Shown: positions 1 through 9,324 of the stretch, piece after piece
How the letters are laid out: each line of letters opens with the position of its first letter
Position numbering within the stretch: position 1 is the stretch's first letter
Assembly: GCF_041435015.1 (NCBI RefSeq)
Contig: NZ_CP107989.1
Span: 4,960,001 to 5,024,000, forward strand
From: Streptomyces canus
GTDB lineage: Bacteria > Actinomycetota > Actinomycetes > Streptomycetales > Streptomycetaceae
Length of the DNA: 64,000 nucleotides
Direction of reading: 5' to 3'
Program-made: the position numbers and the translations under genes
Notes under the pieces: generated by a model
Seen by the model: the letters and a program-made list of their open reading frames with translations, nothing else
Told to the model about the DNA's origin: nothing
The model's database searches: none

Positions 1-1347
1 GGGCTGCGGCTGCGGCTGTCGCACCGGCGCGGTCGCCGGTTCCCACCGGGCGACGGTGCGGACATAGCCGTAGATCACCGAGGCCATCGCCAGCAGGACA
101 AGGGGTCCGGCCAGCCAGGGGTATTCGGCCATGCGCACCGGCAGGAAGCGATACGACACCAGGAGCGCGACGAAGACCGTCGCGCCGTAGGCGGTCAGCC
201 GGAGCCCGGACCGGTCCCAGCCGCGGTCGAACGAGCGCAGTCCCGCCTCGATGGTGAGGGTGAACACCACGCCGGCGACGAGGTCCACGCCGTAGTGGTA
301 GCCGAAGCCCAGCGTGGCGCTGAGGGTGGCGATCAGCCAGAAGGTGCCCGCGTAGCGCAGGAGGCGTGGGCCCGTGCGGGAATGGATGAAGATCGCGGTG
401 GCCCAGGCCGTGTGCAGGCTGGGCATGCAGTTGCGGGGGGTGATCTCGTCGAAGGGTATGGAGTGAGGGGCGGATATCGGCGGCGCTGTCCGCGGCCACA
501 GGTTCGCCACCGCCCAGTGCCCGTCGCTCGGTATCTGCGGCGACCACAGTGCGATCGACGCCCAGTGGTCGGTGCCGGTGCCGTAGGCGAAGACCGGGCC
601 GACCACCGGGAAGATCATGTAGATGGCCGGTCCGAGCAGGCCGATCAGCAGGAAGGTGCGCACCAGGTGGTGGCGTGGGAAGCGGCGCTCCGCCGCCACG
701 TTGCGCAGTTGGTACAGCGCGACGACCACGGCGGCCACCGCGAGCTGGCCGTAGATGGTGTCGAGGAAGTTGAAGCCGATCGCTCCGGTGGCCGTGACGA
801 TCCGGCCCATGATCCACGACGGGTTGCCCAGGGCGTGGTCGGCCATCGCCAGATACGGGTCCAGCACCTGCGGCCGGCTCTTCGCGGTGATGAGGAGCCA
901 GGTGTCACCGGTCTTGCGGCCGGCCACCAGCAGCAGGCCCAGCCCGACGCCCTTCAGCAGCAGGACGCGCTCCGGGCCGGTGCGGCGGGTGACGGCGACG
1001 ACCGCGCAGCCCAGGAGCACCCACAGCGCACCGTTGCCGAAGGGGTGGCCGTGGGTCACCTTGACGTCGAAGATCCACCGGACCACCGCGAAGGCGAGGT
1101 CGATGCCGACCGCGGCACCGGTCACGATGAACCGTTGCCGCCAGGTGAGCACCACCATCATCAACGCCAGGCCGGCGTACAGCATCGGGCCTGATTTGGG
1201 CGGGCCCAACAGCTCTCGCGCCTGGGTGGTGAGCGGTCCCGGCACCCCGTAGTGACGCGCGGTGAGCTCCAGCGCGATGAAGAACCCGAGGGCCACGACA
1301 GCCGCCACGGCCCAGAGTCTCGCCCGCGCATCAATCCGCGGTGGCAT
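1..1347 (-). CDS. PAP2-family membrane phosphatase, 3' end outside the window
   Basis: Reading the minus strand from the ATG at 1347 gives 449 open codons that run off the left edge. The protein is hydrophobic with many predicted membrane segments. It carries the lipid-phosphatase signature as PRNCMPSLHTAWAT followed about 40 residues later by GFGYHYGVDLVAG, which match the conserved His-containing motifs of the PAP2/inositol-phosphotransferase group. The likely role is dephosphorylation or headgroup transfer on an isoprenoid or lipid phosphate at the membrane; the substrate cannot be told. The visible C-terminal side is Pro/Gln-rich. The start follows an AT-rich promoter-like stretch at 1345-1400. 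Confidence 0.85.
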   Translation of the reverse strand, partial: MPPRIDARARLWAVAAVVALGFFIALELTARHYGVPGPLTTQARELLGPPKSGPMLYAGLALMMVVLTWRQRFIVTGAAVGIDLAFAVVRWIFDVKVTHGHPFGNGALWVLLGCAVVAVTRRTGPERVLLLKGVGLGLLLVAGRKTGDTWLLITAKSRPQVLDPYLAMADHALGNPSWIMGRIVTATGAIGFNFLDTIYGQLAVAAVVVALYQLRNVAAERRFPRHHLVRTFLLIGLLGPAIYMIFPVVGPVFAYGTGTDHWASIALWSPQIPSDGHWAVANLWPRTAPPISAPHSIPFDEITPRNCMPSLHTAWATAIFIHSRTGPRLLRYAGTFWLIATLSATLGFGYHYGVDLVAGVVFTLTIEAGLRSFDRGWDRSGLRLTAYGATVFVALLVSYRFLPVRMAEYPWLAGPLVLLAMASVIYGYVRTVARWEPATAPVRQPQPQP

Positions 1348-1720
1348 ATGTATCAATTTCGGCCAATTTCACTAGATGCTCGTCAGAAAACCGCCCGCCC
1401 GACTGAGGAAGAGGCAAGGATCGCGGTCCGGGTTCCTGTGTCCCCCCTGAGAAGCCCGGCTCACCGAAGATGCAGGGTATGGCATGACGCCAACAATCGA
1501 ACAGCAGGCGGCAGCGGTCCGATCGGTCGCCCTGCTCGCGCGGGATCTGCGGACCGGCCGCAGTACGGGGCGACCGGCGGAGGGGTGGCGTCGGGACGAG
1601 TGGCGCCGAGCCCTCGCCAGGATGCGAGCCGGCCTCGAGGGCGGTGGAGTCGGTCTCCTGTCGGGGCTGCGCTCACCCGGGGCGCCGCATCAGGTGCCCG
1701 GCCTCCGGGTGGCGTTCTCG
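1348..1720. other. Intergenic stretch, no supported gene
   Basis: The part next to the PAP2 gene (about 1345-1400) is AT-rich and probably holds its promoter. The rest contains a 92-codon plus-strand frame from 1484 that runs into the 3' end of the regulator gene. It has no convincing ribosome binding site or recognisable domain, so it is not called a gene. Confidence 0.4.
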
Positions 1721-2557
1721 TCAGGAGATGGCACGGAGTCCGCCGTGGGCCGGACGGCGTAGGTCGTCGACGCTCTGGGCCGTCGCCTCGTCCGCGGGGA
1801 GGAGCACGACCAACTGCTGTGCGTCCGCGGCGAGTTCGAGCGTCTCGCGGACCAGCCGGAGTTCGCGTCCGGAGGGATGGTGGAGCCGGAGATCCCCGCG
1901 CTGCGGAACGACGTGCTGGTTCAGGCGCCGGGTGAGGTCGGGGCCGGCGAGGGGTGCGAGTTCCGCCGTGAACCATTCGTAGGTGTCCAGGGACGGGCCG
2001 AGCCACAGGTCGAAGGCCCGCTCGTCCGCGACGTCGTCCCAGTCGGGGAAGAACGACCGGGCACGGGGGTCGGTGAAGACGTACCGGGTGAGGTTCGGGG
2101 TGTCGGAGTCGAACAGTCCGGTCCCGTTCGTCACCGCCTCGAACGCGCTGGTGTGGGCGAGGACGTCGCCCATCCGGTTGGTCACCAGCGCGATACCCGG
2201 CTCCAGGAGGCGCAGCGTCCGCCGGACGGAGGGCCGTACCTGGCGCGGCGGCGGGGCGGGCCGGGTGTGGGCGACGCACTCACCGCCGCTGATCTTCGTG
2301 AGATAGCGCAGGTGGTTGCGCTCGGCGGGGCCGAGGCTGAGCGCGTCGGCCAGCGCGTTGACCACCGCGATCGAGGGGTTGCGGTCGCGGCCCTGCTCGA
2401 TCCGGGTCAGGTATTCGACGCTGATGCCGGCCCGGGCGGCGAGGTCTACTCGCCGCAGCCCCGGTGACCGGCGGCGGCCGCGGTCGGGCAGGCCCAGATC
2501 CGCCGGCTGGGTGCTGTCCCGCTTGGCACGGATGAAATCCCCCAGAGGTGTCCCCAT
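1721..2557 (-). CDS. XRE-family regulator with MmyB-like ligand-binding domain
   Basis: The 278-residue protein has an N-terminal helix-turn-helix (about residues 35-85, including RVDLAARAGISVEYLTRIEQ). It is followed by an MmyB-type sensor domain (FDSDTPNLTRYVFTDPRARS, FPDWDDVADE, and HHPSGRELRLV near the end). Members of this family are common in Streptomyces, usually sit divergent from a redox enzyme and repress it. Here the divergent neighbour is an NAD(P)H-dependent FMN reductase about 110 bp away, which fits that arrangement. The C-terminal residues beyond the sensor domain look unconserved. The effector is unknown. Confidence 0.9.
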   Translation of the reverse strand: MGTPLGDFIRAKRDSTQPADLGLPDRGRRRSPGLRRVDLAARAGISVEYLTRIEQGRDRNPSIAVVNALADALSLGPAERNHLRYLTKISGGECVAHTRPAPPPRQVRPSVRRTLRLLEPGIALVTNRMGDVLAHTSAFEAVTNGTGLFDSDTPNLTRYVFTDPRARSFFPDWDDVADERAFDLWLGPSLDTYEWFTAELAPLAGPDLTRRLNQHVVPQRGDLRLHHPSGRELRLVRETLELAADAQQLVVLLPADEATAQSVDDLRRPAHGGLRAIS

Positions 2558-2669
2558 GGCCCGAGCATAGGACGGCCCCCGCCGCCCGCCGAGAGCTCAG
2601 GGTGGCCCTCCGGGGGCCAGCCTGAACCCGGTCTGGCTGCGGCCTCGGCGGGATCCGATCGTGGTGGGC

Positions 2670-3266
2670 ATGGAAAACGACAAGCACAAGCTGGTGGTCA
2701 TCGTCGGAAGCGTCCGGGAGGGACGGTTCGGACCGGTCGTGGCCTCATGGGTGGCCGAACAGGCCGCGGCGCACGGTGGTTTCGAGGTGGAGGTCGTCGA
2801 TCTGGCCGGGATCGACGTTCCGTTGTCACTGCCCGCGGTGTCGCCGAAGTACGCCGGGGACGACTACCCGCGGCCGACCGGGATGGAGTCGCTGACGTCG
2901 GCTCTGGCGGACGCCGACGCGTTCATCGTGGTCACGCCGGAGTACAACCACAGTTACCCCGCGTCCCTGAAGGCCGCGATCGACTGGCACTTCACCCAGT
3001 GGACGGCCAAGCCCGTCGCCTTCGTCAGCTACGGCGGCGCGGCGGGCGGGCGGCACGCCGTGCTGCACCTGGAGAACGTCCTGACCGAACTGCACGCGGT
3101 GACCATCCGCGACGGTCTCGCCTTCCCCAACTACTTCACCGCCTGGCAGGACGGCCGCCCCCTCGACCCCGAGGCCGCGGGTTACGCCAAGACCCTCCTG
3201 GAGCAACTGTCCTGGTGGGCAGGCGCCCTGCGCACAGCACGCGAGACCACTCCCTACCCGGCCTGA
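2670..3266 (+). CDS. NAD(P)H-dependent FMN reductase
   Basis: This is a 198-residue flavodoxin-like protein. It opens with the strand-loop VVIVGSVREGRFGP that binds the FMN phosphate, and contains VTPEYNHSYPASLKAAIDW, the characteristic motif of the NADPH-dependent FMN reductase family (ArsH/azoreductase-like). It should reduce FMN, quinones or azo compounds in the cytosol. The start could also be the GTG at 2661, three codons upstream; neither has a strong Shine-Dalgarno sequence. It is divergent from the MmyB-type regulator and probably under its control. The last codons are repeated as a degenerate copy 125 bp downstream. Confidence 0.9.
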   Translation: MENDKHKLVVIVGSVREGRFGPVVASWVAEQAAAHGGFEVEVVDLAGIDVPLSLPAVSPKYAGDDYPRPTGMESLTSALADADAFIVVTPEYNHSYPASLKAAIDWHFTQWTAKPVAFVSYGGAAGGRHAVLHLENVLTELHAVTIRDGLAFPNYFTAWQDGRPLDPEAAGYAKTLLEQLSWWAGALRTARETTPYPA

Positions 3267-3431
3267 GCAAGCCGTCGAGGACGCACGTCCGGCTCGACGA
3301 CCCCGGCACGCCGACCAGCCGGAGGCCCCGGGGCGGCGGCCCGGGCAGCCGCCCCCCGCTCAGCGCGCAAGGCCACTCCCTACTCGACGCGAGCAGGCGG
3401 CAAGGGCGCACGTCCCGCTCGACGGCCCCGG
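3247..3431. repeat. Direct repeat containing the 3' end of the FMN reductase gene
   Basis: A block of about 60 bp beginning CCACTCCCTAC at 3247, which holds the last codons and stop of the FMN reductase gene, recurs at 3373 with roughly 80% identity and one base missing. Both copies end in CGCACGTCC, a variable base, then GCTCGACG. The second copy lies wholly in the intergenic region. The rest of 3267-3732 shows no gene. Confidence 0.75.
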
Positions 3432-3605
3432 ACCGGCCCGCCACCGCATCCCCCCTCCCGGTGCGCCCCCGGCGGGCACGCACCGGCGGGCACGGAGGAC
3501 GCGGAGGACGCGGAGGACACAGGGAGGCACCCGGGAGCACCCCCGCGAAAGATGCGTTGTGGATCACCCCACGTGTCGCGGCCGCTCCCCGGGATCTTCA
3601 GCGGA

Positions 3606-3641
3606 CCGCAAAAGTCTGCCGCGGCCGCGTCACATTTGCGG
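3606..3641. promoter_or_regulatory. Inverted repeat upstream of the MerR gene
   Basis: CCGCAAA at 3606-3612 pairs with TTTGCGG at 3635-3641 and encloses a GCCGCGGC core. It lies about 90 bp before the MerR start. It could be the binding site of that regulator or another factor; this is inference from symmetry only. Confidence 0.4.
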
Positions 3642-3732
3642 GCACGCCGCCGTTAGGGTTGTGACCACCTGGGGACCGTTTCGGTGCCGAGCCCGCCGGG
3701 GCCCCTGGAAGCGCCCCCGAAACGAAGGTGCC

Positions 3733-4053
3733 ATGCCCGCCGAGACCTCTCCCGTCGGCCATCTCGATGACGACGACTACCCCGCCTACACGATGGGGCG
3801 GGCCGCCGAGATCCTCGGCATCACGCCCGCCTTCCTCCGGGCCGTCGGCGAAGCGGAGCTGATCACGCCACTGCGCTCGGAGGGCGGTCACCGCCGGTAC
3901 TCCAAGGGCCAGTTGCGTATCGCCGCCCGGGCCCGTGAACTCGTCGACCAGGGCACCCCCGTCGAGGCGGCCTGCCGCATCATCACCCTGGAGGACCGGC
4001 TCGCCGAGGCCCTCCGCCTGAACGAGGCGATGAGTCGGCGACCGGACAAATAA
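3733..4053 (+). CDS. Small MerR-family DNA-binding protein
   Basis: The 106-residue protein consists almost only of a MerR-type winged helix-turn-helix: YTMGRAAEILGITPAFLRAV followed by LITPLRSEGGHRRYSKGQL, the wing with its Gly-His-Arg-Arg-Tyr. There is no C-terminal effector domain with metal-binding cysteines, so it resembles the short BldC-like architecture rather than a metal or drug sensor. The ATG at 3733 is chosen because the conserved domain starts soon after it; upstream in-frame sequence is unlike protein. It precedes the cold-shock gene on the same strand by 250 bp and may regulate it. Confidence 0.85.
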   Translation: MPAETSPVGHLDDDDYPAYTMGRAAEILGITPAFLRAVGEAELITPLRSEGGHRRYSKGQLRIAARARELVDQGTPVEAACRIITLEDRLAEALRLNEAMSRRPDK

Positions 4054-4302
4054 CTGTCGCGGCCGTAACAGATTCACGTGCGGGGCGCGGCGAAGTTTTC
4101 AGCCCGGTCGCCACCAGAATTCGGGGCGACGTAGATCCGCCCACCTACCGTGTGTTACCGTGATAAAAGTTGCAGTTTTGGTTTCCGGAGAATTTCTATG
4201 AAGTTCCCCGGCGTCTTTCCGGTCTTCCGGAGGGGAGTCCATCGCGGCGACTCGGGGTCCGTACAGTGCGGGTCCCGGCACTGCCCCCTAGGGAGATTCA
4301 AT

Positions 4303-4506
4303 ATGGCATCTGGCACCGTGAAGTGGTTCAACGCGGAAAAGGGCTTCGGCTTCATCGAGCAGGACGGCGGCGGCGCCGACGTGTTCGCGCACTACTCGAA
4401 CATCGCCACCTCCGGCTTCCGCGAGCTTCAGGAAGGCCAGAAGGTTACCTTCGACGTCACGCAGGGCCAGAAGGGCCCGCAGGCCGAGAACATCGTTCCC
4501 GCCTGA
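4303..4506 (+). CDS. Cold-shock domain protein (CspA family)
   Basis: This 67-residue single cold-shock domain begins [20 protein letters not shown] and carries RNP1 (GFGFI) and RNP2 (VFAHY). It should bind single-stranded RNA or DNA and act as an RNA chaperone. GGGAG lies seven bases before the ATG. The 5' leader (about 4150-4302) is less GC-rich than its surroundings and stays open in the same frame from an ATG at 4198. A strong hairpin follows the stop and a DEAD-box helicase gene follows that, a common cold-adaptation pairing. Confidence 0.97.
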   Translation: MASGTVKWFNAEKGFGFIEQDGGGADVFAHYSNIATSGFRELQEGQKVTFDVTQGQKGPQAENIVPA

Positions 4507-4530
4507 CGCTGACGCGTATCTTCACGGCTG

Positions 4531-4557
4531 GGGCCCGCACTCTTGGGGTGCGGGCCC
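4531..4557 (+). terminator. Hairpin after the cold-shock gene
   Basis: Perfect 10-bp stem GGGCCCGCAC / GTGCGGGCCC with a 7-base loop, 24 bases after the stop. It probably ends or attenuates transcription between the cold-shock gene and the helicase gene. Confidence 0.8.
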
Positions 4558-4691
4558 TGTCCCATTGTCCCGAAGAATCTGATTTTCTTCGTTTCTCCCC
4601 GGCTCTTTCTTGCGAATTCTCGTGCGGTTTCGCCGCGCCCCGGAGGAATTCCTCGACACGTGCCGCACGCATCGAGGAAGGTTCCCCTCCC

Positions 4692-6128
4692 ATGAACCGC
4701 ACCCGCCGCACCGGGAACAACGGGAACAACACGTCCCGTTTCCGCTCCTCCCGTGGAGCGAGCCACCAGCGCTCGCGCCCGGCCGCCGCACCCGGCGGTG
4801 AGTTCACCCTCCCCACCACCGTCACCGAGGCGCTGCCCGCGGTGGAGGCGTTCGCCGATCTCGACCTGCCCGAGCGTCTGCAGGCCGCGCTTCGCGCCGA
4901 GGGCGTGACCACTCCCTTCCCGATCCAGGCGGCGACCCTGCCGAACTCCCTGGCCGGCCGTGACGTCCTGGGCCGTGGCCGCACCGGCTCGGGCAAGACG
5001 CTCGCCTTCGGTCTGCCCCTGCTCGCCCGCCTGGACGGCCGGCGCGCCGAGCCCCGGCATCCGCTCGCCCTGGTCCTCGTACCGACCCGCGAACTGGCCC
5101 AGCAGGTCACCGACGCGCTCACGCCCTACGCGCGGGCGCTGCGCCTGCGCGCGGCGACCGTCGTCGGCGGCATGTCGATCGGCCGGCAGGCGTCCGCGCT
5201 GCGGGCCGGCGCCGAGGTCCTCGTGGCGACCCCCGGCCGGCTCAAGGACCTCATCGAGCGCGGCGACTGCAGCCTGAGCCAGGTGACGATGACCGTCCTG
5301 GACGAGGCCGACCAGATGACCGACATGGGGTTCATGCCTCAGGTCACCTACCTGCTCGACCAGGTCCGTCCCGACGGCCAGCGGATGCTGTTCTCGGCCA
5401 CGCTCGACCGCAACATCGACCTGCTGGTGCGCCGCTATCTGCACGACCCGGTGGTCCACTCGGTCGACCCCTCCTCGGGCACCGTCACCACCATGGAGCA
5501 CCATCTCCTGCACGTCCGCGACGACGACAAGCACGCCACCGCCACCGAGATCGCCGCCCGCGACGGCCGCGTGATCATGTTCCTGGACACCAAGCACGCG
5601 GCGGAGCGGCTGGCCAAGCACCTGCTGTCGGTGGGTGTGCGGGCCTCGGCGCTGCACGGCGGCAAGTCCCAGCCGCAGCGCACCCGGACCCTCGGCCAGT
5701 TCAAGGACGGCCAGGTGACGGTCCTGGTGGCCACCAACGTCGCGGCCCGCGGGATCCACGTCGACGACGTCGACCTCGTCGTCAACTTCGACCCGCCCGG
5801 CGACCACAAGGACTACCTGCACCGCGGCGGCCGTACGGCCCGTGCCGGCGAGTCCGGCACGGTCGTCACCCTGGTCCTGCCGCACCAGCGGCGCGCGGTG
5901 GACCGTCTGATGTCCGACGCCGGCGTCTCCGCGCAGACCACCCGGGTCCGCCCGGGCGAGGCCGAGCTGAACCGCATCACCGGTGCCCGCACTCCCTCCG
6001 GCGTGCCCGTCACCCTCCCCGTCCCGGCCGCCGCCGAGCAGCCCAAGCGGTCCGGGGCCGCCGGGCGGAGCCGGAGCGGGCGGCCCTCGCGGGGCAGCCG
6101 CCGCCGCTCCACCCCCACCAGCCGCTAG
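4692..6128 (+). CDS. DEAD-box ATP-dependent RNA helicase
   Basis: The 478-residue protein has a full helicase core: GRGRTGSGKT (motif I), PTRELAQQV (Ia), VLDEADQM (II, the DEAD box), FSATLD (III), ATNVAARGI (V) and HRGGRTARAG (VI). N-terminal (about 40 residues) and C-terminal tails are basic, Arg/Ser-rich and low in complexity, as expected for RNA-binding tails. It should unwind RNA secondary structure. It lies downstream of the cold-shock gene behind a hairpin. Its 5' leader (4560-4620) is unusually T-rich, suggesting separate cold-responsive expression. GAGGAAGG precedes the ATG. Confidence 0.95.
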   Translation: MNRTRRTGNNGNNTSRFRSSRGASHQRSRPAAAPGGEFTLPTTVTEALPAVEAFADLDLPERLQAALRAEGVTTPFPIQAATLPNSLAGRDVLGRGRTGSGKTLAFGLPLLARLDGRRAEPRHPLALVLVPTRELAQQVTDALTPYARALRLRAATVVGGMSIGRQASALRAGAEVLVATPGRLKDLIERGDCSLSQVTMTVLDEADQMTDMGFMPQVTYLLDQVRPDGQRMLFSATLDRNIDLLVRRYLHDPVVHSVDPSSGTVTTMEHHLLHVRDDDKHATATEIAARDGRVIMFLDTKHAAERLAKHLLSVGVRASALHGGKSQPQRTRTLGQFKDGQVTVLVATNVAARGIHVDDVDLVVNFDPPGDHKDYLHRGGRTARAGESGTVVTLVLPHQRRAVDRLMSDAGVSAQTTRVRPGEAELNRITGARTPSGVPVTLPVPAAAEQPKRSGAAGRSRSGRPSRGSRRRSTPTSR

Positions 6129-6142
6129 CCGTACGACCCACG

Positions 6143-6179
6143 GACGGGGTCCGGTGGCCGCGCCACCGGCGTCCCCGTC
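6143..6179 (+). terminator. Hairpin after the DEAD-box helicase gene
   Basis: GACGGGG-t-CCGGTGG pairs with CCACCGG followed by CCCCGTC across a short loop, 14 bases after the helicase stop. Confidence 0.7.
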
Positions 6180-6252
6180 GAGAAGGAGACGAACAGGGCC
6201 GCACCCTGGCCGTTCTCACCGTCACGTCCCGACCGCTCCCCGTGGAGGCACC

Positions 6253-6555
6253 ATGCGCATCGTCATCGCACGTTTTCCCTTCGACCTGACCATGAGCGAG
6301 GTCGAGAGGTCGATGGAGGGCGTCCAGCCCGAACCCGCCACCGGCACGTGTGTGACCGTCGGCCGCCACGTCTACCCGGTCAAGCAGGTCGGCCAGGTGA
6401 TCACCCGTCAGGACCGCCGCGACTTCACCGCCAACGAGGTGAGCAGGGCCCTGACCCGGCTCGGCTTCACCTGCCACGAGGTCCAGCCGCCCCGCCCGGA
6501 GGCCTTCAACGACCCGTCGGCGTCCCTCCCCTGGGCCGACACCCCGCTGGGCTGA
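6253..6555 (+). CDS. Small conserved protein of unknown function
   Basis: A 100-residue protein beginning MRIVIARFPFDLTMSEVE. It has no transmembrane segment or known motif. The sequence reads as a compact alpha/beta domain and ends in a loose Pro-rich tail. GGAGG lies five bases before the ATG. It follows the DEAD-box helicase on the same strand, and the position next to cold-shock genes suggests a role in RNA metabolism; this is inference only. Confidence 0.75.
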   Translation: MRIVIARFPFDLTMSEVERSMEGVQPEPATGTCVTVGRHVYPVKQVGQVITRQDRRDFTANEVSRALTRLGFTCHEVQPPRPEAFNDPSASLPWADTPLG

Positions 6556-6813
6556 CCCGCCGGTCACCACGGCCGTAGCCGCGGAGTCTGCCGGAGCAGG
6601 AGTACGACCCGGCCCCGGCGCACGATCAACGGGGCTCGCCGGCAGGCCTGGACCAGCGCACTCCTTGTGCCGAGATCACTCCGTTCCGTATCCCGGCCCC
6701 GCCACCCCGTGCAAGACTGCGGCACCGCACGGCAGAGCCGCCGTGCGCCTCCTGCCCTCGCGTGCCTTCTGTCATCGCTTGAGCCGGGAGCTGCGCGGCG
6801 GGACGCTGGGGGC

Positions 6814-9249
6814 ATGGACAGCAGGGGCAGCACACCCGGAGGCACCGTGGACGGACGCGTACCCGAGGACCTGGCGGTCGTCGTCGACGCGGGCGGGACG
6901 GTCACGGTGTGGAGCGCCGGGGCGCGCCAACTGCTCGGATACGAGGCCGAAGAGGTCGTAGGACGTCCTGCGGCCGGACTGCTCGCGGCCGACCTGCCCG
7001 AGTCCGGGCGGCGCCATGTGGCCGTGGGCCGGCGCTGGGCCACCGAGGTGGCACTGCGGCACCGCGACGGCGGCCGTGTCGTCGTACGGCTGATGGGGAC
7101 ACCGCTCGCGGACGGCGACGGCGGGCGGCCGTGGCTGGTGACCCCCGCGGCCCCGGAGCATGTGGCCGGGCCCGTCGAAGCGGACGCGGAGACCCTGTGG
7201 GACCTCACGCTCGCGCAGCTGCCCGTGCCGGTGGCGGTGTACGACCGTGAGGCCCGGCTGGTGTCGGCCAACGAGGTCATGACCCAGGTGATGGGCCGCA
7301 GCGTGGCCGAGATGCGCGGTCTGACCCTGTGGGAGATGGAGCCGAACCCGCCCTTCGACGAGTACGACCGCCTCCAGCGGCAGGTCCTGCGCACCGGCGA
7401 GCCGGTCTTCCACGAGAACTTCGGACAGGCCCCCGGCGAGGTCCGCAACCACGCCTGGTCGATGTTCCTCTCTCCGCTGAAGGACGAGAGCGGGGCGGTG
7501 CGGGGCGTGTCCGCGGCCGTCTTCGACACCACGGAGCAGTACTGGGCCCGCCGTCGCCTCGCCATCCTCAACGACGCCAGCCTCCGCATCGGCAGCACCC
7601 TCGACGTGGCCCGGACCGCCGACGAGCTGGCCGAGGTGGCGGTGACGGGCTTCGCGGACTTCGTCACGGTGGACCTGCTGGAGTCGGTGGCACTCGGTGA
7701 GGAACCGGAACCGGTGCCGCCGAACCAGCCGGTCACCCTGCGCCGTACGGCCCAGCGGTCGGTCCTCGCCGGCTGCCCCGAGTCGGTGGTCCCGACCGGC
7801 GCGACGACGTTCTACCCGGTGGACACACCCCCGATGCGGGCCCTGATCGCCGGCCGCGGCACCCTGACGGCGGCCGGGGACCCCGGGATGCAGCAGTGGA
7901 TCGAGTCCTCCCGGGGCCGCGCCGAGTCCGTGACCAGGTACATGATCCACTCGGTGATGATGGTGCCGCTGCGCGCCCGTGGGGTCACCCTGGGCCTGGT
8001 GCACTTCCTGCGGCACCGTACGGCGGAGTCCTTCAGCGAGGACGACCTGCTGCTCGCGGAGGAGATCGTCGCGAGGGCGGCGGTGAGCGTGGACAACGCC
8101 CGCCGCTACACCCACGAACGCCGCACCGCGCTCACCCTCCAGCGCAGCCTCCTCCCCGACCGCCCGCCGGACCTGGCGGCCATGCAGGTGGCGTACCGCT
8201 ATCTCCCGGCGGGCTCCGGCGCGGACGTCGGCGGGGACTGGTTCGACGTCATCCCGCTGTCCGGCGCCCGGGTCGCCCTGGTCGTGGGCGACGTGGTGGG
8301 CCACGGCATCCACGCCTCGGCGACGATGGGCCGTCTGCGGACGGCCGTACGGACACTCGCGGACGTGGACCTCGCCCCCGACGAGCTCCTCACCCAGCTC
8401 GACGACCTGGTCGTCAGGCTCGACCGGGAGGAAGGGCCGCAGGCCGGCGGGCGGGCTGAGGCCCCGACGCCGGGCGAGGTGGGGGCCACCTGCCTGTACG
8501 CGGTCTACGATCCGGTTTCCCGACGCTGCACGATGGCCCGCGCCGGCCATCCGCCACCGGCCGTGGTCACCCCCGACGGCGAGGTCCGCTTCCTGGACCT
8601 CCCCACCGGCCCCCCGCTCGGCCTGGGCGGCCTGCCGTTCGAGTCCGTCGAGGTGGAGCTGGCGGAGGGCAGCCTGCTCGCCCTCTACACCGACGGCCTG
8701 GTCGAGGCGGCCGACCGTGACATCGAGGTCGGCCTGAACCTGCTGCGCGGGGCGCTCGCCGACAAGGCGGGCCCCCTGGAGGAGACCTGCGACCGGGTCC
8801 TGCGGACGGTCCTGCCGGCCCGTCCCGCCGACGACATCGTGCTGATGCTGGCCCGCACATCGGCCCTGGACACCGGGAAGGTCCGCACCTGGGAGCTCCC
8901 GCGCGACCCGGCGGCGGTGGCGCGGGCACGGAAGTCGGCGAGCGAGCAGGTGACGGCGTGGGGGCTGGACGACGCGGCCTTCGCGACGGAACTGATCGTC
9001 AGCGAGCTGGTCACCAACGCCGTCCGCTACGGCGACGACCCGGTCGTCCTCCGGCTGATCCGGGACTCGGCGCTGATCTGCGAGGTGTCCGACGGCAGCA
9101 GTACGGCTCCGCATCTGCGGCGGGCGCGGGTGTTCGACGAGGGTGGGCGGGGGCTGCTGCTGGTCGCGCAGATGGCGGAGCGGTGGGGGAGCCGTCAGAC
9201 GGCCACGGGGAAGACGATCTGGGCGGAGCTGGGGTTACCGGTCGATTAG
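6814..9249 (+). CDS. PAS/PAS/GAF/SpoIIE-type phosphatase with C-terminal HATPase domain
   Basis: The 811-residue protein reads as PAS (about 15-110), PAS (130-240), GAF (245-430), PP2C/SpoIIE phosphatase (460-675, with GADVGGDWFDVI, VGDVVGHG and LYTDGLVEA) and an RsbW-like HATPase domain (690-811, with LIVSELVTNAVRYG and GGRGLLLVAQMAERWG). This layout belongs to Streptomyces regulators that dephosphorylate anti-anti-sigma factors in response to small-molecule or redox signals. The fused kinase-like domain suggests both arms of a partner switch in one chain. The start is placed at 6814 because upstream residues are not protein-like. No sigma factor gene is adjacent, so its partner is elsewhere. 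Confidence 0.93.
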   Translation: MDSRGSTPGGTVDGRVPEDLAVVVDAGGTVTVWSAGARQLLGYEAEEVVGRPAAGLLAADLPESGRRHVAVGRRWATEVALRHRDGGRVVVRLMGTPLADGDGGRPWLVTPAAPEHVAGPVEADAETLWDLTLAQLPVPVAVYDREARLVSANEVMTQVMGRSVAEMRGLTLWEMEPNPPFDEYDRLQRQVLRTGEPVFHENFGQAPGEVRNHAWSMFLSPLKDESGAVRGVSAAVFDTTEQYWARRRLAILNDASLRIGSTLDVARTADELAEVAVTGFADFVTVDLLESVALGEEPEPVPPNQPVTLRRTAQRSVLAGCPESVVPTGATTFYPVDTPPMRALIAGRGTLTAAGDPGMQQWIESSRGRAESVTRYMIHSVMMVPLRARGVTLGLVHFLRHRTAESFSEDDLLLAEEIVARAAVSVDNARRYTHERRTALTLQRSLLPDRPPDLAAMQVAYRYLPAGSGADVGGDWFDVIPLSGARVALVVGDVVGHGIHASATMGRLRTAVRTLADVDLAPDELLTQLDDLVVRLDREEGPQAGGRAEAPTPGEVGATCLYAVYDPVSRRCTMARAGHPPPAVVTPDGEVRFLDLPTGPPLGLGGLPFESVEVELAEGSLLALYTDGLVEAADRDIEVGLNLLRGALADKAGPLEETCDRVLRTVLPARPADDIVLMLARTSALDTGKVRTWELPRDPAAVARARKSASEQVTAWGLDDAAFATELIVSELVTNAVRYGDDPVVLRLIRDSALICEVSDGSSTAPHLRRARVFDEGGRGLLLVAQMAERWGSRQTATGKTIWAELGLPVD

Positions 9250-9324
9250 GTTCCCCGGGTTGCCCGATGTGCACGGGACGGCAAATGGAACGGTGAATTC
9301 ACCCGCCTGTGCGACGATGCGCCC

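Noticed and set aside
1484..1762. 92-codon plus-strand frame between the PAP2 and XRE genes
   Set aside because: No ribosome binding site, no domain, and it overlaps the regulator gene's 3' end in antisense.
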